NCBI RefSeq assembly: GCF_029852145.1
Contig: NC_079975.1
Span: 17,233,275 to 17,297,274, forward strand
Source of the DNA: Microplitis mediator
Taxonomy: Eukaryota > Arthropoda > Insecta > Hymenoptera > Braconidae
Direction: 5' to 3'
DNA: 64,000 nt
Shown here one piece after another: positions 43,620 through 53,500 of this stretch. The position numbers were made by a program, and so were the translations under genes. The first letter of the stretch is position 1. Every line of letters begins with the position of its first letter. The notes under the pieces are model-generated. The model searched no databases. It was not told where the DNA came from and worked only from the letters and a program-made list of their open reading frames with translations.

Positions 43620-45257
43620 GTGAATATCACCAGGAACGGTGAATATACCCTACAAGAAACGCAAAACATCATTACAGAGCACAAGGAAACGCTGGAGCGA
43701 GAAATATCAGTAGAAGAAGTCAGGGCGACCATAGAAATAACCAAGAAGAAGTCAGCACCGGGTACTGACCAAATCAAATACGAGCTAATTGGAAAACTAC
43801 CACAGGAAGCAATTACTCTACTCAGCAGAATCTACAACTACATCATACAAGAGGCAGAAGTGCCTGACAGTTGGAAGGAATATAGAGTGTGTCTGATCCC
43901 GAAGCCGTCCAAGGGATACAGACCAATGGCAATGCCCAACTGCTTAATGAAAATACTGGAGAGAATAATAAACGACAGAATAATTTGGTGGATAGAATAC
44001 AACAAGTTATTACCAAAGGAGTTCTATGTATTCAGAAGGGGCAGATCTTGCGTTGAAAACGCTGCTATATTGATCACGGAAGCGAATTTAGCGATGATGC
44101 AGGATCGGTATATGGGAGCACTGTATCTGGACATCAAGGGAGCGTATGACAACGTTGACATTCCCACGCTGATAAGAGAACTTAGAAGATTGGGAATCCC
44201 AGAAAAATTCATAGTAATGATGGAAAAACTGTTACAGAAAAAAATACTTTACTTTGAACTCAATGGAGTCGAGATAAAGTCAGGTAGCACCAAGAAGAGC
44301 CTTCCGCAAGGGAGTATCCTGAGTCCTATCCTGTTTCATATATACATGATAACGATAAAAAGACAGTTACACCCGTGGTGTAGATTTTTATCTTTTGCAG
44401 ACAATTATGTATTATATATTACCCTGGAAGATCTGAAACTCATTAAAAAAATTCTAGAGGATTCGCTGGTTAAGATAAACGGTTGGTTGAAGACCAGAGA
44501 CCTGGAAATTGCACTTGAAAAAACTACAATGACGGTGTTCACTAGAAGAAGGAAGAGGGACAGAATCAGTGTAAATTTTCAAGGAAAAGTCATTGAAGAA
44601 ATGGAAGAAACTAAATTTTTAGGGATAACAATCAACAACAAACTAAGATTGAATAGTCACAAAAAAATAATAAAAAATAAAGCCAAACAGTGCAACAATA
44701 TAATAAAAACAGCTTCAAGTTGGAGGTGGGGAGCACACCTATCCCCAGTTCATCAGGTGTATAAAAGACTAGTTAGAGTCACCATAGACTGGGGCCTCAT
44801 CTTCTATCAGGACACTTCGGACTCAAATTTCACCAAGGTCAAAAGAATCCAATACGCTGCGCCGAGAAGGGCTACAGGGAACTTAATCACTACACCGTTG
44901 AATGTACTGCTGCATATAGCAGTAGAGCCAGGCCTGGACAGCAGAGCCAAATTCCTGACCAGGAAATCCCTAGCAAGAACTATGTCCAAAAGTCACAATC
45001 AACTGGAACCGACTCTTAAGCTCATTCGAGCAGCAAAAGACAACCTGATCAGAAATAATAAGGAAAAAAAAGGTAAAAGATACGTTACCACACTATTCAA
45101 GCTTTGGGAAGAAGAGCGGGACATTTGGAACAGATTAAACAAATACGACAAGCCTAGCATGACAACGGTTAGATACGAAAATAGATTTAACAGCATTACA
45201 ATAGACCTAGATACTGGAAGAGAAGCAAAGAAGAATAAGGAGGTAAGCGTCAGATGA
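43620..45257 (+). pseudogene. LINE ORF2: reverse transcriptase domain
   Basis: Open for 545 residues in the same frame as the endonuclease. Motifs in order: APGTDQIKYELI, YRPMAMPNCLMKILERI, RGRSCVENA, LYLDIKGAYDNVD, LPQGSILSPILFHIYM and SFADNYVLYIT. The catalytic pair is FADN instead of the Y/FADD normal for the family, so the second aspartate is lost (codon AAT near 44401). A thumb/connection region follows. The enzyme is dead in this copy. Confidence 0.88.
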
Positions 45258-46013
45258 AATCAGCTGTTGGAACACAAATATCCAGAGTTCAAAACCATAT
45301 ACACGGATGGCTCGAAATCAAAATCAGGAACAACAGCAGCTATATGTCTTGGGAAACAAGAGAGGGGTAAGCGCGTCAATTGATCTTCAGGTAACCATCA
45401 TGGCAGAAGTACAGGCCATAAAAATGGCTATTAGGATGGCCATAAGACAGGAATATACCAATACTTTGATATGCACTGACTCTCAGTCTACATTAATGGG
45501 ACTAGAGGGATCAGGAATCCCCAGGGACTACATTGGAATACTGGAAGTCAGACGATCTGGGAAGCAAGCGAAATGGGTATAAACATTGTCATGATATGGA
45601 ATCCAGCTCATAAGGGCATAGAAGGGAACGAGGAAGCGGATAAACTGGCTAAAACAGCCATAAGTAACACAGAGATACAAAACAGAATAGATGGACTGGA
45701 AGCTGAACACTGCAACAAAATGTATAAGACAAAATTAGGGAAAGAAACGTACGAGGTAATGATAAAATACCCAAAAGGAAAGAAATATTTCGAGCACGTG
45801 AAGGAATTTAAATTCAAACCCTGCTTCCATGAGCTAGGCCTAACCAGAAATCAGATATCGATTAGCAATAGACTAAGAAGTGGACATACACAAGTCAAAG
45901 CACACTTGCATAGGATGCAAATAGTAGGAGGGGCGAGCTGCAAATGCGGGGAGCCAAACCAAATTGTTGAACATGTCTTTCTCTCTAAATATGAATTAGT
46001 GATTTTTCACTAA
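45258..46013 (+). pseudogene. LINE ORF2: RNase H domain and C-terminal tail
   Basis: YTDGSKSKSG at about 45299 starts the RNase H core, MAEVQAIKMAI carries the Glu, ICTDSQSTLMGL the next Asp, and WNPAHKGIEGNEEADKLAK the last motif. They are spread over two frames with a stop at 45255. The tail has LRSGHTQVKAHLHRM and CKCGEPNQIVEHVF before it is cut by the 45981 MITE. The tail resumes after 46818 in the expected frame. Confidence 0.8.
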
Positions 46014-46815
46014 TTTTAAGAGAATATTCACTAATTGTCAATGCTACAATCGTACCACGCAGAATTAGTGAATATTCACTAAATGAATATGTGAATATTG
46101 GAATTCACTGATTTGATAAGTGAATATGGGAATCCACTGATTTCATCGGTGAAAAAAAATATTATATTGCGAAAAAAATATAAGACACTTGTAATTAGAT
46201 CCGAAATGTGATTAATGTATTAGAATCATTACTTAGAGGAAGTATACATGAGGAAAAAATCTCAGTGAGTGCTGGGCTCGAACCTGCATCCTTCCGATTC
46301 AAAGTCTTTGATGCTATCCACTGCGCTGGCCTACGCATGTGATCGCGTGAGTGTAAATAGTATATTCGTTATGATACCAAACAATAACTAATGAAGAAAT
46401 AAAAAATCCGTGATGTTATGATTGACGTACTCTTCATATAAATATATTATTGTTCTGTACTTCTATTTTTTTTTTATTTTGAAAGTTTTTTATTAAAATT
46501 TTAAAAAATATTACCATAATTATTAATTATATTTATATCTAGTAAAATATTTAATTATTTGCTAGTTAAAGTTACTAGTAAAATTGTGAAATTCATCAAT
46601 TAAGAAGTGAATAACAGTTTCACTTGTAGAAATTGTAGAAAATATGAAAATATCGCTAGTTCAGTAGTGAAAATCACTAATTTGCTAGTGAAAATTATAG
46701 TACTAAATTTATAAGCGAGAATTCACTAATTTGTTATTCAAATACACTGATTATGAAGTGAATACTGCTTCACTAACGTATTTAATGGAATTTCCACTAA
46801 TTCATGTTTAGAGAG
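45981..46815. mobile_element. CTCTCTAAATATGAATTAG MITE inserted in the LINE
   Basis: The ends CTCTCTAAATATGAATTAGT and the inverse of ACTAATTCATGTTTAGAGAG are flanked by TTT on both sides (45978-45980, 46816-46818). Removing the insert plus one TTT restores the LINE frame. The interior is full of CACTAATT/AATTAGTG words and holds a tRNA-like sequence. The 3-bp duplication suggests a PIF/Harbinger relative (inference). Confidence 0.8.
46264..46338 (-). other. tRNA-like sequence within the 45981 MITE
   Basis: Minus strand: GGCCAGCGCAGTGGATAGC (A-box region), GACTTTGAATC (loop like tRNA-Gln UUG) and GGTTCGAGCCC (B box). The anticodon stem has only two or three pairs, so it is a tRNA-derived relic. 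Confidence 0.6.
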
Positions 46816-47344
46816 TTTGGAAATGTGAATTAGTCGATAAGAAAATTAGAAAAATATTAATTAAGAGGCTTGATAATGTTATTTGTTCTTTGGTTTTAGA
46901 TTGTGTAGTCCATTCACTGATCATCACATCCCTATACACAGTGACTTTCCCGATTCACCAGTTCATCGGGAACATTAACATTGACATTTAAACACTCCTT
47001 TTACGTAATCATACTGTTCACCAACTAACTATTACCTAATACAAAAATATTTAATTTAAGTGCTCCAAATCATACATACATATCATACACCACATCATAC
47101 TAAGCAAATCAAAACAAAAAAAAAGGAGGGAAAAAAGTTTACAGGACATTAAAAAAACAAAAGAAAAATGTACAGAAAGTTAACAACACAAGAAAAACAT
47201 AAAAAACGAAACAGCAGTAAGTGGCACGTGGCCCAATCGGGACGATAGCCAAAAAGGAAGAAAAAAAAAGTTTGCTCAATGTTTGTGTATATTCATGCTA
47301 AGAAACGAAAATGTACATACATAATAATATGTATCACAAGAAGA

Positions 47345-47745
47345 GCTATAATCATAGGGCGTACAGGTACATTTGAAAGATCACAAGTAATAAAAGAAAT
47401 AGTTTTTAAATATAAAATAGCTGTGAAATTTACAGGTTATTTTGTTCATAATAAAATACAACTGACATAATTGGATTATAAAGGGAAAAGCATAACCCTG
47501 CTTAAAAAATCCGATAGATTCTTATAGCTGTATGCATAAGGTCCTATACTTAACTATAGCACTTCTCATAGAACTCATTCATTCTTATAAAATCTTTATG
47601 GGAATTTATAAGAATGAATGAGTTCTTTGAGATTTTCTAAACAGGGAAGTTATGTGGAATGAAAACCATACTTTCAACATATTTTGGTTCCATTAAAATT
47701 GTTAAGGCTATCGAATTATTGAAAGAAATGGCCAAAACATAAAGT
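47345..47745 (+). repeat. Local duplication, copy 1 (with MITE)
   Basis: From ATCATAGGGCGTACAGG through ACAGGTTATTTTGTTCAT to TATTGAAAGAAATGG. It matches 48006-48262 except for the 151-bp MITE plus 2 bp at 47496-47648. Confidence 0.8.
47496..47646. mobile_element. CCCTGCTTA MITE, 151 bp, with empty site nearby
   Basis: The ends are CCCTGCTTAAAAAATCCG and the inverse of AGATTTTCTAAACAGGG. AA flanks it (47494-47495, 47647-47648). The second copy of the local duplication reads GCATAAGTTATG without interruption, giving the exact empty site and a 2-bp duplication. Confidence 0.88.
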
Positions 47746-48005
47746 TTAAGGTCATAAATTAAAGATTATTAGCCAAGCTTTCGGACACTTTCTATGAAAA
47801 TTGTCTATGAATATTAGTTTTAAAGTTATATAAACTTTAACAATGATTAAAAAAACTGATTTTTACGAAAAATCGTGAAAATTTCAAACAGCTATAACTT
47901 CTAAACTAATTAACCAATTTATCCCATCTTTGGAATTGATAAGGGTAATTGCCTATGGATTAAGTGTAAAAAATTTCATTGAGATACGATAAGAACTGTA
48001 GGTGC

Positions 48006-48262
48006 TATCGTAATGACAAGACGGTTGTAATCATAGGGCGTACAGGTACATTTGAAACATTATTAGTAATAAAAGAAATACTTTTAAAACATAAAATAGC
48101 TGTGAAATTTACAGGTTATTTAGTTCACAATAAAATATAACTGATGAAATTGGATTATAATGGGAAATGCATAAGTTATGAGGAATGAAAACCATAGTTT
48201 CGAAATTTCTTGATTCCATCAAAACTTTCAAAGCTATCAAATTATTGAAAGAAATGGTCAAA
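48006..48262 (+). repeat. Local duplication, copy 2 (empty site)
   Basis: Direct counterpart of 47345-47745 about 660 bp downstream, with scattered substitutions and no MITE. Confidence 0.8.
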
Positions 48263-48735
48263 TATAAGTAATTGTATACAATTATGTGTAATTATATTGG
48301 GCCATTTTTAACATATTATTATATATAATGAAACGAAGTTGAGGTCCACCCCTCTAGTAGGGATGAATCAACCGTCCGTTACCCATTTAAATTAAATGGG
48401 CCCGTGTCCCTTTTAGCTAGTAAGCTAATTATTTGGTAACTGATCCTGGTGTTACCCGGTTCGTAAGGACCAGACGACCGGTTGGCCATAAATTTATATA
48501 TGCAAAAGGCATATAAAGGATCGGGAGTCGTGGGGCATGTTATAGATTAGTAAAGAAAGAGAGTAGACTACAGGTGTTTGCAAAATAAGCCAAACTAGTG
48601 AGAAGCACAAGAAATTACAAAGGTATAATAATAGTGTTATTATACTTACCTGTGAGGTGATGGTTCACTGGTATCGATGAATGAGAGCAATAAATAATTA
48701 AGACAATTGTGAGCTCTGTATCACAATTGTCTGGT
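48263..48735. other. Intergenic, unassigned, GC-richer
   Basis: After an ATTGGGCCATTTTT remnant the sequence from 48340 is compositionally different (GGTCCACCCCTCTAGTAGGG, GGTTCGTAAGGACC). Together with 49940-50290 it may be part of an LTR or other element split by the minisatellite and the 49234 palindrome, but I could not define ends. Confidence 0.35.
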
Positions 48736-49160
48736 ATAGCTACAAGCAGGTATTGTAGATAAATATCGCGGCAGGTACGCGCTTCTGTAAGCAGGTATTA
48801 CAGGATAGGTCGCGACAGGTACGCGCTTCTACAAGCAGGTATTGTAGGAAAGGATCGTGGCAGGTACACGCTTCCACAAGTAGGTATTGTGGGAAAGGAG
48901 TGCAGCAGGTATGCACCTCTACAAGCAGGTATTGTAGGAGAATATCGCGGCAGGTACGCGCTTCCACAAGCAGGTATTGCGGGAAAAGGTCGTGGCAGGT
49001 ACACGCTTCTACGAGCAGGTATCGTAGGAAAAGGATGTAGCAGGTATACATCTTACGGGGTTACCGTCTTCTATAGGCAGGTACTATAGGCCAGGATGAG
49101 GATACAGCAGGTATGCACCTCTACGGGGTTGCCGTCTTCTACAGGAAGGTATGTAGGCTA
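48736..49160 (+). repeat. Minisatellite, 44-45-bp unit, about 7 regular plus 2 irregular copies
   Basis: Each unit carries AAGCAGGTATTGTAGG, then GGCAGGTACACGCTTC. Regular copies run to about 49050. Two longer, diverged units with CTACGGGGTTGCCGTCTTCT follow. Open frames on both strands result from the near multiple-of-three period. Confidence 0.85.
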
Positions 49161-49233
49161 GGAAGCTTAGGTAGGTTTACACGAGAATAATCATTGCAGT
49201 TAATGATTATTCTATTATTTAGAAGAATACTTA

Positions 49234-49932
49234 AGGTAGTAGTCTGGTAACTCGCGCCGTTTTTCATGCTTCTTTTTAGGGGCCTTTTTTTTTTAGAAGG
49301 AACAAATGAAAAGTTTTGCATTTTTAATATGTTTTTATTTACATCTTAAGGTAACAAAAAAAAATTTTTTTGAGGAAATTAAATAATTTATTATTATTAT
49401 TATTGTCGCTTGAAGTTGACGCCTCAAAAAAAAAGCGCTTGGATGGCCCGGGTGATATTGACTCTTGTGGACATCCGAAATTAAAAATTCTTGATTAGTC
49501 TTAATCTATAGACATGTCATTCTCGTCGGAACTAGGATTAATTTTTTTCATCCCTAACTTTTCATTTTACAACCCTTTTTATGCGAAAAAAAAATGACTT
49601 TTTTTTTCAAAGTTCGCCATTTTGTTATTTTTCGATAAAATTTAATAATCCATGTCTATAGATTAAGACTAATCAAGAATTTTTAATTTCGGATGTCCAC
49701 AAGAGTCAATATCACCCGGGCCATCCACGCGCTTTTTTTTTGAGGCGTCAACTTCAAGCGACAATAATAATAATAATAAATTATTTAATTTCCTCAAAAA
49801 AATTTTTTTTTGTTACCTTAAGATGTAAATAAAAACATATTAAAAATGCAAAACTTTTCATTTGTTCCTTCTAAAAAAAAAGGCCCCTAAAAAGAAGCAT
49901 GAAAAACGGCGCGAGTTACCAGACTACTACCT
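49234..49932. mobile_element. 699-bp near-perfect palindrome, AGGTAGTAGTC ends
   Basis: The ends AGGTAGTAGTCTGGTAACTC and its inverse are flanked by TA. The arms (about 345 bp) are virtually identical, through GGATGGCCCGGGTGATATTG on both sides. The AGGTA...TACCT, TA-flanked ends link it to 50775-50927. It is non-coding. Confidence 0.88.
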
Positions 49933-50530
49933 TAATTAATACTGAATACTTAGTCGTAAGCAGGTAATTAAAAGTTAAAAAAAGAGTTAAAAGGAATAAA
50001 CTGTATTTATTATAAATTCATAGTGGTAATAAAGTTGAGAAATTAGATAAAGCTGAATAATTAGAGGCGCGCAGGCCTTCTTATAGATTCACGTCGGTGC
50101 TTACGCGTCGACGTGATGCGCATCCCTTCCATTAAAAATACGAATGGAGAGGGATTATTAAATAATAATAATAATTAGGTAAAACTAAAGCGGGTAAACC
50201 AGGTAACACGAGGTAAATACCCTTGGTAACTGCCTATTATCATAGTACGATAAGGAGGATTTATAAACCTCGTTACAATAATTACATTTATTTTTCTTTA
50301 TCCGGGTAGGTTGAGCTTCAATAATCAAGTTTTCACAAGTTTTATATCTAAGCTTAAAATATTATGTGCTATTTTGATTGATAAGATTGAAAATTGTCAA
50401 AATCGAATAATAACATAATTATGTAAATTGAGAATTTAAATTTAATTTCGATTGATTATCAAAATATTAATATTTAAGGTTTCAAATGACTCTAATCTCT
50501 CCGAACCAGTCATTTGGGAGAGCTAATACC
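49933..50530. other. Intergenic, unassigned
   Basis: 49990-50290 includes CGCGCAGGCCTTCTTATAG and a CGTCGGTGCTTACGCGTCGACG palindrome. The rest is AT-rich. No gene is seen between here and the phosphatase stop at 50583. Confidence 0.4.
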
Positions 50531-50559
50531 ATGCGTATTTATTATTAATAAATAATTCT

Positions 50560-50565
50560 TTTATT
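50560..50565 (-). promoter_or_regulatory. Poly(A) signal candidate of IMPAD1
   Basis: AATAAA on the minus strand about 18 bp after the stop. A second lies at 50538-50543. The 3' UTR would be very short. Confidence 0.45.
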
Positions 50566-50582
50566 TCATGAATATACAATGT

Positions 50583-53500
50583 TTAGGCTTTATAAAATTT
50601 ATTCAGGTACCAGTAATGATCTGTCATGGTAGCTAAAAGACCACGATCGAAGACCAGTAAATCAGAAGATCCAAAGTCTACGATAGGTTCATTAGATAAT
50701 GACGTCACAGTTCCACCTAGAGCACTATAAAAAGCAAAATCCAGCAATTGATTCAGTTGATAGATTATGTGTTAAGGTAAGAGACCCAGTACCTGATCAG
50801 GGAACTAATACCTGATCACTCCGTGTATTTCTATATCTATATTTAGTCAAAGTTGGTAGATATGGATATACAAATACACGGAGTGATCAGGTACTAGTTC
50901 CCTGATCAGGTACTGGGTCTCTTACCTTACATCAATTTGATGAAATTCAATGAAAAAAAAGAAGATAAAGCATACTTAATAATCGCTGCTCCCGCACAAA
51001 TGTCCCACTTTTTTATAGCCGTCACATGAACATAAGCTGAAGCGTTCCCTACAGCTACTTCAAGAGACTTATACCCTGCACCAGCAGCTGAAATTATGTT
51101 TACATCGTCACCTAATACTGCCTTGGAAATATTATGGAATCTTCCGGCGTGAGATCGTGAAACAATGATAGCAATGTTTTTTTTTGATTTTGACTAAGAA
51201 AGAGAAAAAAAACATAAAAAGTTATACACACGCAGATATATAGTAAATAAGTATTATCATTAAGAAATACATGACTTAGGATTAATCCGCTGTTGAAAGT
51301 AAAGTTCATTTCACAACGAAAGTTAATTGATATTTAATGTAAAACATTAATAAAGTAAATTAGCGAAAATGCAAAAACGCATGTACTCGTCTCTGTGGCT
51401 TGCACTTAATAGCTTACGCCCTTTTATTTTGTGAAAAGTAGAAGTTAACAATGAGTGACGATTGTGGTCGACGATTATCAAAACCAATGGATTATCAATA
51501 TTGATTTTTGTATGCTGTGAATGCCTCATAAATAAACATTGATACGAATGCAAAAAATTTAAATAAAAAACAGGGAATTTTTTTAAAAGCTGTAACTTTG
51601 TGAAAAATAATCGTATCGAGACCAAAAAGAACAGCATTTTAAAGCTTGAAATCTCTGGTTTCAAGATCTTTTGATTAAAATTCTTCTAGATTTACGGTTG
51701 TCCGACAATTATTTCAACAAAAAAAAAAATTTTTTGACTTTTTTCTATAAATTCCTCAAAGAAAAAACAAGTTCTCGAATTTTTGAAAATTTGAAATGTT
51801 CTCCGCAGGAGATTAAATAAGTCTGCAATTTTTTTTTCTGACATTTTTTTTAATTTTCTTTTTTTTTTCCTAACCCCACATTTATTGAGTAACTAACGCG
51901 AAATTCTAAGAAAAGCTGAAAAAAAATCTGGGCAACGGTCAAGAAGCTTAAAAATCAAACTTAGGATTAGTTATTTTCCTTACTTTTATTTTTTTACGTA
52001 AATTACTCGACGCTCCATGATAAGCCCATGCCCAATAAGTTTGTTTAGGTTCAAATGGTTTATGAATTACTCCTATTACTGGGATTCCTCTGACAGCAAT
52101 ACAGACCATTGTAGTTACATATTCTAGCAAATTTTCTTAAAGAAAAAATTTATTTAAAACCGGATAATGGTAGTACAAATAAAATTTTGTGTAAATGTAT
52201 CGTAGGGTGATCTAAAAAAACCTACCTATCGACTTTATGGCTAAGAAAGGATCTATATACAGAGGAAAAAATTCTCCCGTTGGGAAACATTTTTAGCTCA
52301 ATTTTGAAAAGTGTCGGTAGCCATATGAAAAGATAGTGCTCATATTTTTTTTCTTAAAAGCTACATGCCTCAAAACATATCCGGTATTCAGATCAATCGA
52401 TTCACAAGGTGCTGAGAAATACAATTTTTTCACGGATTTTCAGTATTTTTCGATTTATTCAGAAACGGTAATAGATAAAGATCTGAAACTTGCAGTATCT
52501 TATGAGTACCAACATTTCCTGAAACTATGAGCCCGATATCTTTCTGGGGCCGATTCGGTATTCCTATCGTCCCATGGCCTTTCCTATATAAATAACACGC
52601 AAAAATTTTTTTTTTCATTAAAAATATTATAAACTTTGAACCGTTTGAGATAAAAATTTGGCTCTGGAATATTCTTGTAGATCATTAAATTTTCTAAAAA
52701 ATAGTCATGGGAGTCGATTTTCTAAGCTCAGTATTTTGTATAGTTACAGGCCATCAAAGTCTACAGTAAACAGAATTATACAGTTTTAAGGCTCTATTAT
52801 TGAAAATATCAATATAACGAGAAAACTCTGGGACTAAAATTTGATGAAGCAAGTAAAAAACGCAATTTACATACTAGGTTCATAAAATAAATAGAATTTC
52901 AACTTTTTTATTTGTATTGTATTCCAGTTTTTGCCCTACATCTTTCTTTTAATCGTTAATAAAATATTATACCCGGGAAAAAATCATCATGCACGATCAT
53001 GCTTGAACCTGCATGGATCTTTCATGATCGTGCATGATTCAGGCATGACTTTGCACGATTCATGCAAAGGCATACATGACCATGTAAAATCACGTTCAAT
53101 CATACATGACGAGGAAAGAATAGTCATGCATGACCAAGCTCAATCATGAATAATTATCCATGACACTGCATGATTCATGCAAAGGCATGCATGACTATGT
53201 AAAATCATGTTCAATCATGCATTATCCTGCATTAATAGGAAAGATTAGTCACGCATGGTTCATGCAATGTCATGCATGACTGAGCGTACATGATCCAGTA
53301 TGGCTCGTGTAAAATCATGTTTCGTCATGCATCACTACTCTAATCAAAAAACCTATGTGGAATTGTATGGAAACCCATAGAAATCCATATAAAAAAGTAT
53401 GGATTTATGTAAGAATCCATAGGAATTAATATAGGAGTGTACGGTTTTATATAAGAATTCATGTAGGAAACCATGAGTATCTGGATTCCCACATGGGAAA

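Larger units (their letters stand above)
41346..47270 (+). mobile_element. Non-LTR retrotransposon (I/LOA-like LINE), 5'-truncated and decayed
   Basis: ORF1 with three CCHC knuckles, then an ORF2 with APE endonuclease, RT, RNase H and a CCHC-like tail, all on the plus strand. The RNase H after RT points to the I/LOA group rather than Jockey or R2 (family knowledge). ORF1 starts internally at the junction with a MITE, so the 5' end is missing. The 3' part is split by a MITE at 45981-46815, and a non-coding tail with GTGGCCCAATCGGGACGATA and A-runs ends near 47270. Confidence 0.88.

Noticed and set aside
48740..49089. 103-residue minus-strand protein with 15-residue repeats
   Set aside because: It is explained by a minisatellite of about 45 bp; open frames exist on both strands and no start or flanking coding signal is present.
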